Positions 20,669 through 33,900 are shown, counted from the stretch's first letter. The stretch is 64,000 nt of DNA from Thozetella sp. PMI_491 (GCA_021432635.1 MU270033.1:142649-206648); one strand, 5' to 3'. Numbers and translations are program-made. The notes: generated by a model not told the origin, from the letters alone.

Positions 20669-22927
20669 GTTTCGTGTTCTTGACTGGCGTTTACGTTGCG
20701 AGAAAGGCGATAGAGTCCTTGGGTGCTGTTCAGGGGAGCTTCTCGCGGTTATATATAGCCCCGAACACGATGAAAGACTTTGGCGCATCCTAAATACCCG
20801 CATGATCGGCGCCCAGGTTCACTCTCGGCAGCATATTGGCCAACAATATACACGTTCCAAGGTTCCTGGTGTGTGGGCCAGCCTATTCACGACTCCCATG
20901 TCGCCCATCCTGGCAGACCGGGCCGCGGGGAAGCAGACTCGCCACTTAGCAGACCGTTTGTCTGCATCCTGCATGGCATAGGAAAGCGCATCTGCTTGTA
21001 TTCACCAGGGTGATATCTAGAAATTCCCCGCGTATCGTTCTATAATTAGAAACAAGCATTGCAGACGAGGCCGTGGTAAATTGTGCCAAGGTGACGACGC
21101 GACGATCGAGGACATCGAGCCCCAAAACAAACGTCACAAACCATCGCCTAAATAGATAAGCTGGCTGAGCCAAATCCCCAATCGTCGTCCGTAGAATCCA
21201 CAATCGAAAGAGAGGCGGCACGCCGGACGCCTGCGCTCCTGCATTTGAGTGGCCGAGCCAGCGGTGGGCAATTATCCAGGCCAATTAGCCTCGTGGTCGA
21301 TCTGAGTTTATTTCCCGGGTGCTCCTCGCCCAGTGCATAGATTATTACACCACCCCCGCGGATCTCCGCGACTGGGTGTCTGCCGCGTGTGTGACGTGGT
21401 ATGATGGCGAGGGAGCCGCTGTCAGGTGCAGGACCCTGGACACAACCTAAAGTAGGGTCCAGGTCCGGCGCGGGCGGAAATCGCGATCGCGCCATCTCCC
21501 AAGTGGACACGCGCTGGGGAACAAAGTCCTTTATAGTGTGTCCGGATAGCGGGATGTCGATCTGATAACGTCTCCCCCTTTCATAGAGGCGCTTCGGAGC
21601 AAGGGCTAGGCGAGGATGTTGTGTAGACAAGAAAAAACAGGGGCTGGCCGGGAAACACGACACAACCGAATGCTACCGCAAGCACTCACTGGGCGCCAAG
21701 CGACAGTTATGGGCGAATCGGCTCTTGGCCGCGGAAGCCTAGGGAGAATTGCAATCAAGTTGCTATTTGACGCTTTGCCAATCCCCGGGAACGCCGACAT
21801 GAGCTCTAATCGGTCACCGGTAGCTCAATAAGACCATCCGAATTCTCAGATAGAGAAAGTTTAGAGTTGACATGTTTTTCTTCGGTACGCTGCATATCAA
21901 CTGTGGCAAAATCCTCCTACTACTCCAAATTGTGGTCATCCTTAACGCTTAACCCTCTCGTCACTCAAGAGTCTGTTCAGGGCCTCAGAGTCCATTTTTG
22001 TTGTCTATTACAAGAATGAATCTGCGGAATAACTGTGAAACTGACGCAACCAACTGTAACGATACATTTGGGCTTCGTGCCTTGGTATATGTTTATATGT
22101 TCACTCACAGGGTAGATGGTCTAATTAGGACGTATGAGTGCGCCGATGCCGGTATGTTTTGCTGCGTGAGAACAGTCTATCGGATCTGCCGATGAAACCA
22201 GAATTCTTGTAACTCGGGGCTTGATGTTTAAGTAAGGTAGGGTGGTAGATAGGTATGTCATCATAGGATGCCGCAGGAACGAGCCACACCCTTTTGCGTA
22301 GCACCCGCCTAACCCGGAAGGCGGGATTCAAAAAGCCTATCCATACCATGTACATGATGCACCGCTTCCAAATAAGGTTCTCGTCTATTATAACGCCGTT
22401 TTGAGCCTTAGGGTTTTGAATAACTGCCCGCCCCGCTCTCGCATCTTCAACTTGACGATACTCGGCTCCCGGGCGCTGCCTTCCGATGCCAGCCTCGTTC
22501 ACACGTAATACATGCAGTAGAAGCATGAGAAATGAGTCTGTAAGCCATCTTGGCAGCTTAGCTATGAGGTCATGGAAGATGCGCTGCTGGCAGATGTGGC
22601 GGGGGGATATTCCGCCGCCTTACATTAAACAGCGCCTCCCGCGTCTCAGATCGCGACTAATACGGCGCCAAGATATCTGCGCTTCAACTGCCCAGTCGAG
22701 ACCAGTGAATTATGCCAAGAACATAAGCCACGACGAGCCCATTGGGTGCGGTAGTTAAATTGAGAGTGAGGTGTGGCTGGCATCCCGAAAGCAGGCTGTA
22801 GGCGGATTCTGTTTGACCGTCCTTACTGCTTTATCAAGGTGCCGTTCCTTGGTCTCATGCCAGCCATCGATAGCCTTCCTCGGCTTCCTGCAACACTCGT
22901 TTTCTCGCTCATACTTCTCTCATCAAG
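20669..22927. other. gap of 2.3 kb, no gene supported
   Basis: Frames such as 21148-21663 (minus, 171 codons) and 22125-22526 (minus, 133 codons) are open but show no domain, signal peptide or splice continuity. The last 150 bases have CT-rich sequence before the GH17 start, as in many fungal promoters. Confidence 0.4.
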
Positions 22928-24010
22928 ATGAAGTCTCCTAGCCTTCTGTCAATCGCTCTTTTCGCAGCCTCGGCGCTGGCCCAGAACAAGACCGGGCTCC
23001 CAACCGGGATCCTGGGCTTCAACTCTGGCGCCATGTTCGATAATTCCAAAGCCAAGGAGCAGTCGGACTTCGAGGCCGAGTTCAAGACAGCCCAGAAGCT
23101 TCATGGCTCGCCTGGCCTGTTCACGAGCGTCCGCTTGTACTCCAATGTCCAGTGGAACACCAAATCTGACCCCATCTCGGCCTTTCCTGCAGCCATTGCC
23201 ACGAACACCACTATGCTGCTCGGGATCTGGTGCTCAGGCACCACCACGATCTCCGATGAGCTGAAGGCGCTACAGTCGGCCATCTCCAAGTACGGCCAAC
23301 AGTTTACTGACCTCGTTGTTGGCATCTCGGTCGGAAGTGAGGACCTCTACCGCACCTCCGAGTCCGGGATCGCCAACAAGGCCGGGGTTGGCCAGGGGCC
23401 TGAGACCATTGTCTCATTCATCAGCGATGTGCGCAAGGCCATCGCCGGGACCTCGCTTGCCAACAAGCCCGTGGGGCACGTTGACTCGTGGAGCGCATGG
23501 GCCAACGGTAGCAACAAGGCGGTAGTCGAGGAGGTGGACTTCCTGGGCGTCGACCTGTACCCCTACTACGAGAAGGACAAGGGTAACACCTTTGCCAACT
23601 CTACCAACGTCTACGACTATATCTACGGACTCGCCGAGGATGCTGCGGCCGGTAAGCCCTTGTGGATCACCGAGACAGGCTGGCCGGCATCTGGGCCGAC
23701 CTTTGGGGCGGCCGAGGCGAGCACGTCCAATGCGGCGACGTACTGGCAGAACATTGGCTGTGGCAAGCTCTTCGGGCGGTCCAACGTGTGGTGGTATAAC
23801 TTGAGGGATTCCAACCCGGACAACCAGGAGAAGTTTGCCATCACCGACAACTTAAGCTTGACGCCCAAGTTTAACCTCTCTTGTGCGGCTGGGAGTGGTG
23901 CCCCGGCAGCTATTAACCTAGATTCAGGGGCGGGAACCACAGCGCCAGGAATGGTCAAGATCTTTGCTTGTATTGCTGCCGGGATATTTGTCCTCGTGGG
24001 TCTCTTTTGA
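22928..24010 (+). CDS. GH17 glucan 1,3-beta-glucosidase, GPI-anchored cell-wall enzyme
   Basis: A single exon, 360 aa. Signal peptide MKSPSLLSIALFAASALA (1-18). Residues 24-320 form a GH17 barrel: GILGFNSGA at the start, the acid/base Glu138 in VVGISVGSEDLYR, and the nucleophile Glu249 in PLWITETGWP. A tail rich in Ala/Gly and ending in a hydrophobic stretch (IFACIAAGIFVLVGLF) without a charged end is a GPI-attachment signal. It resembles the EglC/Bgl2-like wall glucanases that cut or rearrange beta-1,3-glucan, and it would act together with the GH72 enzyme encoded 12 kb away. Codon use and GC are like the other genes. Several N-x-S/T sites are visible. Confidence 0.93.
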   Translation: MKSPSLLSIALFAASALAQNKTGLPTGILGFNSGAMFDNSKAKEQSDFEAEFKTAQKLHGSPGLFTSVRLYSNVQWNTKSDPISAFPAAIATNTTMLLGIWCSGTTTISDELKALQSAISKYGQQFTDLVVGISVGSEDLYRTSESGIANKAGVGQGPETIVSFISDVRKAIAGTSLANKPVGHVDSWSAWANGSNKAVVEEVDFLGVDLYPYYEKDKGNTFANSTNVYDYIYGLAEDAAAGKPLWITETGWPASGPTFGAAEASTSNAATYWQNIGCGKLFGRSNVWWYNLRDSNPDNQEKFAITDNLSLTPKFNLSCAAGSGAPAAINLDSGAGTTAPGMVKIFACIAAGIFVLVGLF

Positions 24011-25744
24011 TAGCCTTAATTCGTTTTCTTTTGTGGATGAAGGACTGTTGGCCTAGCCATTGCAACTAAGGGTGGGATTTCTTGGCCATCTCACTGCGTA
24101 TGGTTGTTCTTCGCTTTTTTGTACGAGGATGGAAGCAGTACCAAAAGCAGCGCCTTAGTAAGAGGAGTGTTGCTCAAAAGGGGTTGCCTTGCTTACTAGC
24201 ATTCATACTGGTATTTCAGGTCGCCGTGTTTACAACTTACCTGGCCCTTTTGCCGGTGTAATTCTTTCCTAACGCGAAGTTCTGCTGGTGCTTCCATAGT
24301 GCTTATGTTATGTAGAGTGACAGGGTTATCTGTAGAGTAAAAGGACCCTGCCGATCCCTGTGGAGCCCAGAGTAAGATCAGAAGTTCAACCGCCATTTTA
24401 TTGGTACCGACTAGATCCAAGATGTTATGAGATCTCGGCAGCTAGCAAGCCCATCGGACATAGTTCAAATCGTGATATTCACGACTCATGCAAAGGAGGC
24501 AGCGTAAATGTATATTGTGCGCAGCGTGGATAGGTCAGTCGATCCCTTGCCTGATTTTCACAGCGGGATGATGATGTAGAAGCTACCGTGCGGTGCTACA
24601 ATAGCTATAGTGATGGAACTGTGCAGATATAGGCTTGAGCCGAAAGCAGTAGAGTTGAAATGAAGACTTCACACACCACTAATCACCGAGAGCCATACCT
24701 ATGGTATAATTACTTGGTATATTTCTCTTTGCGGGCCGCTCCTAATTTATACCTATCTAGCGAATCCGATCAATCCAAATTCGGAGGTCCGGCCCTACCA
24801 ATGTTGATCCTACCAAATGTTCTCGGTCTAGAATGGAGTCAAATGCCCCAGCAGTTATTCGGTCTTAGTTGCCCCACGGTTCGGATTTATGCAACTTCTG
24901 GATATCAAAGGCACGTGGGGAGTTGTGCGGGTTCGCCGGAAGGCAGTTGTGTAACCCCGCGAAATACAATACGAGAGTGTTAGATATGGGGGGCTAACCC
25001 ACTGAGGAAAATCAAACGGGCCGCACCGCAAAGGAATCACGATGAACTCCACGGTGCTTCGCCAAGAAACGTATGGCGATGTATTGGACTTTCCGATTGC
25101 CACTGGGCATTTCGGAATAGGTATGTAGGAAGCAATAGACATCATACTTGGTATTTTCGCGTCCAATATGATTAATGTAAGCCAGTTCACTGGAGCAGTT
25201 TTTAGGTGTAGGGCTCCCAATACAAGTATCTTCCGATGGCCATGCCACCCAAATGTACAAATGGCAAGGCATACTTGAAGACACTTCTATTAATTAGGAT
25301 TCTGATCATCTCTGTAGTATGTAAGATAGCCACTGAATATACGGTACTACACAAGTATAGAATCAGGGCCTGTCTAACCAAGATAGGCATCCCTTGTGTA
25401 AATAAGTTAATACCTCTACTATTCAGCCTTTAAAGCCTAGTAATGTAAAATTTTATTTGCACGGAGGTGAGATAAGGTATTAATATACTTGTAAAGTATC
25501 TGAAAAAATAGGATTATTTATAATTCTTTTACTATATATTTTATTAACCCCCTTTTAATAAATATGATATAAGTTATATTTATTACTGCTTAGTTCTATA
25601 TTATTTAACTCTAATTAACATAATCTATAAGTGGGTTAACCCCTCCATGAGGGAACTTAGACCGTGAACATTAATGTGATGGATCGTTGACGGTGTGGGC
25701 ACTTAAGCCTTGATTACGTGGTTATCCTAAGGATCTAGCTTTCA
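24011..25744. other. gap, no gene supported; AT-rich end
   Basis: 3' region of the GH17 gene and then sequence with only short frames. From about 25440 the DNA becomes AT-rich, and it leads into the repeat copy that starts near 25745. Confidence 0.4.
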
Positions 25745-26715
25745 AGCTGCTTCAGCGCTGGCCATTCCGCACTTTATTATAAATACTCTGGGACATTCAA
25801 GCCATACATTCCAACCACTTATCCTTCTCAAGCAAAACATAATGATATAAAGCCTTATTATCTTCTTTCTCGAGGAAATAAGGGCTTGCTAGGATCTCAT
25901 CCTGCTTAATCGTCTTATTCTTACTCTTAAGTAAAATATCATAACCAAACTTAAAGAGATTAAGAAGTTCTTCGGTAGATAAATAGTTAAGATTAAGTAA
26001 AGGACTAATATTCCTTGCTTGGCTTATGACCTTATTTATATTAGCTGGAGCTTTAACAATTGCTTCCTTGGTATAGTATCAGCCTTGAGAGGTGAAAAGA
26101 GGGACTGGAATAGATTTTATCTTAGCAATAGGTGTGCTTAACTATGTTGTGTGAGGTGTGGCGAAGGAAGTTGTTTGAGGTCCAAGATATAGGTGTGAAA
26201 GTTATTCAACATCCAAGATAGTAAGGAAGCTGTTCAAGGTCTAAGATGGCTCATACAATAGCTACTCTCTTATCCTCTTGAGCCTGGCCCATTAGAGAAA
26301 GGTTGTCGCTGATTGAGTTATCTTACAGGGCCATGATAACTTTTTCTAGAGCTTTTATACTATGGTATGGCCAAAGCTATTGCAAGCTCGCCGTGGTGTG
26401 GCTGAACCTTACTACAAACGTACGTTGTTGGGAGCGTACGATCATGGCGGCTTTGGTAACTCTAATAGGCGTTGCACGTGACGCACGAAATTAAGTACTG
26501 ACCTTTTGGGAAGCTGGTCGTGGCTCGTCAGCCCTGACGAGGTCCGCATGTGAAAGGAGCAGGTCCAGGATGAGGCTCTGCGAGCCCTAAGTGGCTGCAT
26601 CTGTCAACATAGATCAATTGTGATCATTACTGGATTTTCGCTGTGCTTAGAGATACCGGATATGGTATCCACTGTGTGGATTGACGGTTTTTTTATTTCT
26701 TCTGTGCTGCCAGCG
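25745..26715 (-). repeat. ~1-kb dispersed repeat, copy A
   Basis: This segment is the reverse complement of 55860-56818 over almost its whole length. Landmark blocks include GCTTCAGCGCTGGCCATTCC at the left end and a block around 26600-26700 at the right end. Differences between the copies are mostly transitions; several TGG or GCC words here read TAG or GCT in the other copy. On the minus strand a degenerate reading frame can be followed (an EELLNLFKFG-like stretch), but it contains stops, so the element no longer encodes a protein. I could not identify the element class. Confidence 0.8.
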
Positions 26716-28416
26716 CCTTTCTTACGACCGCCAGCGCAGCTGCCAATGCTTGAGTCAGGGACTCAACGCCACAAGAGCACAAGCAGAAAAGCAAGGGAAC
26801 ACAAGAAGGATATATAGTTCAAGCCAGAGCGCTAGAGAGAGGGAAAGGGGAATCATAAACATGTGAAGAGGAAGGAACCAAGGAGCAATGGATCGTACAG
26901 AAGCCCCGAGGAATGAACGCCTCGGTCACCTCCCCCTTTCCTCTCTATCGAGATCTTTTCCTCTTCAGTTAGGGTATTTACCACGTAGGCAGTCTGTTGA
27001 ATATAACCACTGCATTTGGCTGTGGACCCTCACACTCTTATTGAGGTGATATGATAAATTTAATCCAATATTTAGATTTACCCTATCAAGAGCTTTCAAA
27101 TGATACCCTTTTTGCTTTGACCAGGCCCAATATGCCGCTGCCCGACCATTTCGTCGAGAAAGTCGAGGTAGTCCGATATATATTCTCTGGCGCTTCGAGA
27201 GCGTTTACTGTTCCGAAATTCCGGTTTACTCGAAGAGAGATAAATTTCTCCATATAAGCCGTACCGCCGCAGTCCCTGTAATTTGGCGATTCTAATGGTA
27301 CTACTTTCATAAAATTTGGCAGACTATATGTTAATGAAACCGAGGCCGAAAGGTATGTCCGGCATGCCTTTCTTGCTCTCCAGGCTTGTATTTTACTGGT
27401 ATACCACTATGTATCCCAGGAATCTGAGTTGATAGATAGAACCCCCACGCTTGAAAGTATATCTAAGATATAAAGCAGCATTCTCAGATTACGGTAAAGC
27501 AGTATTTGCGGGAAGGGTATGTTTCCATATTACCTCGTCATACACGTATTTTACAGGGGCAGAAAGTATCTCGGCAATTACCGTAATATCTACAACCTTC
27601 CGAATTAACAATTACAGTTTTGTCAATACAAATAGAAGCAACCTGTAAGTTATTGACCAAGTCTGGCTTTATTTTTCGAAACCGGCACTTCAAAAGACTA
27701 TACTCCTCTGCTAGAAATATTGCTGGGAGAAATCTGGGTTCTAGCTTGCAAGAAGGCCTCAAGCAGGAGCCTCAAAGCCGGTTCATAATTTTATAAAGCC
27801 GCTCGGACCATATGGTACGGTAGCATAAGACATGTGTCAGTGAGACAATAATCAGAAGGAGGCTGACAGCCCACGTTTGGCGCAATTTCGCTACCCTTGA
27901 ATATTGACATAAGATGGGACTTGGCCCTGCGATTGATCGATGGCGATGGGCACCCTATATCGCCATCGCCATCGACCATTATCGCCATAGCGATGGCGAT
28001 CGATATCGATTTTCCATCGATCGCTGCGGAGCCCTGCATAACCCTCCCAGCAGCCGCTACTCACAATATCAATATCCTTTAATGTTTCTTCTGCGTCTCT
28101 TTCTCCTCAGATACCGTGCCTCCGCGCATGCTAGTGCTCTCTTCTCCCCTTTGTGATTAGGACCCCTGAACACAAAGTCCAATACTTGTGCGGACACAAG
28201 CCAGTTTATTGTGAAATGTCCCCCACTAATCGGATATTCACGCAGTGGAACCGCGTCGCCAGCGGCACACCTAGACAGTCTGGAGGGACGGGCTGCAATA
28301 ACGCTTCTAATGTCACAAAGCTAATTGTGGTATAAATACTGCACTATTACCAGGAGGTAATAGTGGAGCTTCACTTCTACCATTTTGGTGTGGTGGTAGT
28401 ATTTTGCGACACCTAA
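26716..28416. other. gap, AT-rich, with an ATCG-rich palindromic patch
   Basis: No gene is supported. Short frames occur (27051-27257, 27538-27762) without recognisable content. At about 27925-28025 a patch is made of alternating GCGATGG and CCATCGC words, giving several overlapping inverted repeats. The end of the stretch lies behind the 3' end of the DUF7580 gene. Confidence 0.4.
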
Positions 28417-30580
28417 CTATATATATCTCCCTTCAAAAGTGCGTAAAAAGGTTTCTAGGGGTGAAACTACAGAGGATAGGACCTCTTGTATAAAGTCTTC
28501 CTTGCCAAGGTTAGGCTCTAAGATTGTCTGCCCCTTGACGCAGTATTCGATCACATCAGCCAGTTCCATCCCATACTTTCCCTTTACCTGGCCCTGCCAC
28601 TCAATCGCGACACAATACTCAGTCGAGGCATTTGGCTTGTCGTCGACGCAGTGCTTCTTATAGCAGTTTTGGTCTTCCAGCTTCTGCTTGAATATTAACT
28701 GGAGAAGCAGAACTCCGAGCGAGAATAGGACGTGTTCCGCATGCCGCCGGGGGCTTTCAATCTTCTCTTCAATAAGGAGCGAAATAGATTTGTGGTTGAT
28801 GAACACCGTGGCCTTGCCATGATCTTCACTCAACCCGAGTTTCGCGATAGTCACATCTTGGTGCCAGCAGTCTTGCACCCAAAGACTCGACCCGATGCCG
28901 AGAAAGCTGCGAGCGAGAACCAGGCCGATGCGGAGCCGTTCCGGAAGAAATCGAGCAGACTGCCAAAAGGATTCAAGGCCCTGAATCTCGGAGCTTTTTA
29001 CCTGCCCCTTGTTTGGCGGGTCGACTTTCAGTGAGACCTGGTCGTGCCCTACAGCCAAGTTCTTGACGCCGCCAGCTTCCCACGCACCGTCAAGAAGAGT
29101 GCACACGGCGGCTTGGCTGGGAGTCTTTAAATTCATGGAAGGAGATGCCACACGAGGTGACCCGCTCTCGGGAAAGTGAACGCGCTTAGCTTTGGTCTGC
29201 TTAGGTGGCTCGGCTTTCTTCGAGGCCAGGCGTTTGAAAACGTTGCTGCCACCCTTATGAGTGATGACTACACAGAGTGAGAGTAGTCTAGATCTAGACA
29301 AATGTACTCACCTTAGACCAGGCCATCTTCCATTTCCAGTGGCCCTTCCTTCCACGACAGAACCATGTTCAGTCTCCCCAGTCTTTTCACCCTCCACTCT
29401 TTCGCTATCTGTCGAGGTGCGAGAATCGGTCTCGCGAGCGCGGCGACGCAGCCGATTCAACTGTCGAGGTTGCATCAGCTTGTTCGAGTCCACAGTCGCT
29501 GGGCCTTCGGTAATCTGGGCCACGGTATGGATCGCAAGCACCGTAGGCTTGTGTTCCTCGCCTGCTTCCTGGCGCTTCTTCGACTTAGTCTCATTTTCAG
29601 TCTGCCTCGAGAGACCATGGATCTGGTCCAGCCTGGTCCCAAGCCCCGTATCTTTCTCTTTCTCATTCGGGGCTATAGCGGTGTTGTCTCCTTGGCTTCT
29701 CAGTTCGACCTTGAGATGTGTCCGAGGCTCCCGAGATCCAACCAGCAGTCTAAGTACAGCTCCGCTATACTCGAAACCTTGGTTTCCCCAATCAATTGCA
29801 ATTGCGCATTCGTGTGGACTGTAGCACTTGCAGTCCCAAGACGCACAGAGTGCCAGAAATAGCTGGGATGCGCATTGCTGAAGCTGGAGGAAAGGCTTCA
29901 CGATCTTCCTGTTCACGAGGCGTGGTCTGTTCTGTCGTTCAGTCGCATCTGCAGCCTTGCCCTTCCTGACTTTTTCGATCCGACGGGCATTATTGAGAAA
30001 ATTGTGCAAATCGAGATTGATGCTAGTCATCTCGTCTATGAGGGGTTGTATTGTCTTTGAGAAGCTAGTTGCAAGCTTGAGAATATGTTCATCCACGGTT
30101 CCTGGAGGCGGGTACTGGGCCTAGATACCCAAAGGTTAGTAACAGCTGTCTGGCCTTCATTTTATGCATGCAGCGCGCCGAGTGTGATAGTACCTTGCCG
30201 TCTTTTATGGGAAGCATTCCGTACAGCTCGCGCACAATCTCGGCCATCCGGCTTAATTGGTCCATGAACCACGGGAAATAATCCGGCTTGAGCAGACGGC
30301 GAAGTTCGGCCTGTACTTCGGGCTCGTGCCAGAGATCGGAGCTTGGATTGTCTTCCAAGATTCGGGCGTCAGCTTCGTGGATGTCTAATAGCGCTACGAG
30401 GAATTCCAGATTTTGCTTGTAGTTGACCGACTGCGATTGGATGTTCCGTACAATCTTTGTGAATGAGCTTCGGAAGTTATACCACGTGTCGAGACTTTTT
30501 AGGTAGGATTTGAATGCCTTCACTCCCTGGATAAGGACAGGGAGCAACGCATGAAGAACTGCAAGTTCGGCACCTGTCAT
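28417..30580 (-). CDS. DUF7580-type fungal protein, 674 aa
   Basis: Three exons: 30580-30194, 30120-29312 and 29245-28417 (introns of 73 and 66 bp; the second has a perfect GTGAGT donor). Total length is exactly 675 codons. The N-terminus (MTGAELAVLHALLPVLIQGV, then FRSSFTKIVRNIQSQSVNYK) has the helical pattern of the fungal DUF7580 family. The middle is charged and poorly conserved. The C-terminal part carries LWVQDCW, ISLLIEEK and HVLFSLGVLLLQL, which correspond to a kinase-fold-like C-terminal region of that family. Such proteins sit among fungal self/non-self and immune-type genes, but I know of no proven function. The gene is head-to-head with the zinc finger/vWA gene, 380 bp apart. The family name rests on motif recall. 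Confidence 0.82.
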
Positions 30581-30960
30581 CCTCGCTCAAGGTTTAAGGT
30601 CTCGGTCGGGGTCAAGTTCGAGGTCGTCTTGATGTCTTCGTATCTATCTTTTGTGTCACAGATGAGACAAACTTAGGAGAATTTAAAGGCGCGGCGACGA
30701 GGCCAATGGAGTGGCACGGAAAAAATAATGCCGCCCCGCGCGCGCAAATCTTCAGCTGAAGACAACATCAAAATAGCAAATCAGTGTCAGGTGACCACAC
30801 AATAGCGTGTTAAACGCTCATTAGCTCAATCTCTTCCTGAGGCAGCAAGTCTTCCCCGCGACGCTGCCGACCCCAGCCGCAGACGCGGCCATTGCAAATT
30901 CCCTCGGCATGCCAGTCATTGGGGCTGCTATACCCACACCCTTCAAGTTCCTAGCCGATA
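30581..30960. promoter_or_regulatory. shared 380-bp divergent promoter region
   Basis: The start codons of two oppositely oriented recognition-type genes are only 380 bp apart, so their promoters must overlap. The interval includes a short GC-rich block (CCCGCGCGCGC near 30740) and CT-rich tracts but no TATA box I can name. Co-regulation is inferred from geometry alone. Confidence 0.55.
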
Positions 30961-33900
30961 ATGTCAAGTGATTCCGAATCAGAACATTTCTTGGAGGCTC
31001 CAGATATCTCTAGCAGCCATCCATCCACCATCTCAGCATGGGCGAATCGATGCCATGCTGATCTTGTGCGTCTACTGGACGCGTTTGAAGAATCGGACGC
31101 TCCAGACGAGGCGAGAGTTGAGATTGCGCATGTCTCTCTAGGGAGATTCCGTGTCTGGGGCCAGAACATTGGTGCTTTCAAGGATGCGGCGTCGAGGAGT
31201 TCTCTGGATAGCCGGCTTGGGTTTAAGAGCAGCATCGGCGATGCGGTACTGGAAATCCTCGAGGACATCTCCGAATCGGCTCGACAAGGTAATAGTTTCG
31301 CCGCTGTATGCCATAGGTGCTCCAGGCTAATGCTTAACTACTAAAGCGCAACTAATCGTGACCCGTAAGGCCCCGGACCGAAAGCTCAGTGACAATTTTC
31401 ATGATGCAGATGGACAAACACCAACCTATGAATCCAACAGTCTGGTCGGTGTCATCGACTCATCGATTGACGAGCTGTTTCATCTGTCTATGGCGATTCG
31501 TCGTCAACGACCCGGGGGCCGGTTACCGCCGTCGTCAGAGCTCATACGCCAAGATCCGGACCAAGACATTCAATATGTCAAAGATGTGTACCCGAAGGTA
31601 AAACAGTCTCCGTGGCTTTCCGAACGCCTAGGCAAAGCTATTGCATGGCGCAAAGATTATTTCCGGTACAGGCAAGAACACATGCATCGTCTGGGCGGTT
31701 CCATTAGTGAGTCAAAGCGGCCGGTGAACGACACATATATATCAGCAACGAACGATACGAGCGACAACACCAACCGAGATCCCTCGACGATTGCTACGAC
31801 GTACCAGACGGAGAGCCAGACCTCTGCGTCGAGAACGGAAGAAAGCTCGGAGGAGGATGCCCCGGCCTCCGTCCGGACTCGGGCAACTTCGTTTCTGACT
31901 AAGAAGGGCAAGGATGATATTGGCGAACTTACAGTTCCCAAGCTCACATCTCTGGAATTCAAAGGTGTCAGACTGGGATTTACTCACCCGTTTCTCTGTC
32001 CCTTTTGTATGACAGTTCAGAATTTTGAAAAGGAGAGTGATTGGAAGTAAGCCATCTTCTGTCCAAGTCATACCGATAACTTGCGAAGTGCTAACTTGTC
32101 AGGACGCATTTCTTTACAGACTTCAAGCCATACGTATGCACGTTCGAGCATTGCAATGAAGACTTGTTTACCACACGCCAAGGTTGGTTCGACCACGAGC
32201 ACAAGACACACCGAAGACGATGGTGCTGCAACATGTGCGAATCTGAGTTTGACTCCCCGTCGGGTTTGGCCGGTCATTTCGGCAAGGATCATCCTGGAAG
32301 TGTCGCAGACGCCCAGCTACCCACCATGCTTACCATCTGCGAGAAACCCATACGATATTTTGATGCGAACTCCTGCCCTATCTGCGACGATTGGAATCCA
32401 GCTTCTGACCAAGAGGACAACGTTGAGGGCTTCAGATCCCACCTCGCCCGTCACCTCCAAAAGCTAGCGTTGGAAGCCAGGCCGGTTATAGATGGGCTCG
32501 CAATTATTAAAGAGCTTGACGGGGAGAATGAAGGCGATGCAGCGTATGTGCTCACGATATGTGCGATCTTGTCGGGAAACAATGAAATATACTGACAGCT
32601 GGAGCAGGGACAAATCGCCCGTGGCTATTATTGTTATGGGACACTCTGCCGCCGAGCGTACTAAGTTTATCTCGCAGTTCTGCTCGACAAACAGAGCCAT
32701 GGAAGATTTCCGTTTCGGTATGATATGCACTCAGTAAGCTCCACTGAGACTGATATCGTCTTAGGAACCACGTATATCGAACCTTTCGAAGCGGATATGG
32801 ATGGACGGCATGTCTACTTCGTGAAAGCGCCGGCTTTTGGGAGTGTTCCGCTCCACGCTATGCAAAGCCTGCATCAACTCGCCCTCTGGCTTCATGGACT
32901 GTCATCAACTTCAATAAAACTTTCGGGGATCATTTATTTACCGTACTTTTCATCGCCTGAATTCAATGAAAAGACGGTTAAGGTCTTGGATGCCTTGTGC
33001 GGCCAAGACGGCCTGCCCAATTTAGTGTTCGCTATGCCGCATCGGGATGGAGAACTTCCCTATCCGAGACTTATTAACGCGAGGGAATACTACGAGGCAT
33101 GCAAGCCACTATTGTACAAGGGAAGCAAAGTGGCTTATCTTGATCAGATGCCACCTTTGGAGATCGTAACGTCCTTGTTTAAACACAGAACCCCTCACGA
33201 GTTGTTATTTCAGAAAGAGATAGCCTCAGGCCTCCGGCTCAATCAAACCACGGCGGGGAGGGCTCTTTTGCAGCTGCGGGGCGATGATTCTCTGAATCAA
33301 TGGAAGTCGAGCGAGGAGATGATGAGCTGGAGTATACCTGGGCCGTCTCAATCTGAAGCTGACCTCGAAGAACAAGTGGACCCCGGCGCTGACGGAAAGC
33401 AGGATCGGGAGGGCCGTCGAGGACATGCCCTGCACCAATGGCCCCCAGGGTCAGCTCGTGCAGGCTTACCCACCTACCCTGTTGAAGAAGACTTAATCAA
33501 TTACCGAAACCAGAAGTTGGTCAAGTTCTTCGACGGGAGAGATATTGTAAGTGCCTTCGCTAAACCTGCTATCCGCCCTACAGGACATAACAACGAGTAC
33601 AGGTCATCTTAGTCGACAACAGCTCTACTATGGCCCCATATTCGCCCATGTTGCGCAACAGTATCGAAGTGTTAACCGCGATGATGTATGGGCTAGACAG
33701 CGACGGCGTGGAGCTGTTCTTCTCCTCCCGCCCGCGAAAGCCATATACCCATCTCAAAGAGCCCGGACAGTTTGTGGAAAAGCTTTTGGCCCACCCCCCA
33801 GTGACCACACCATTCACGCCATCTCTCGGCGGCAGCATCATCCCTGCCCTCAAGGAGATCTTTCATAGGATCGACACGGGGGAATACAAGCGCAAGATGA

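Noticed and set aside
21148-21663. 171-codon minus-strand frame
   Set aside because: No domain, no signal peptide, proline/arginine-rich composition typical of chance frames; no neighbouring exon extends it.
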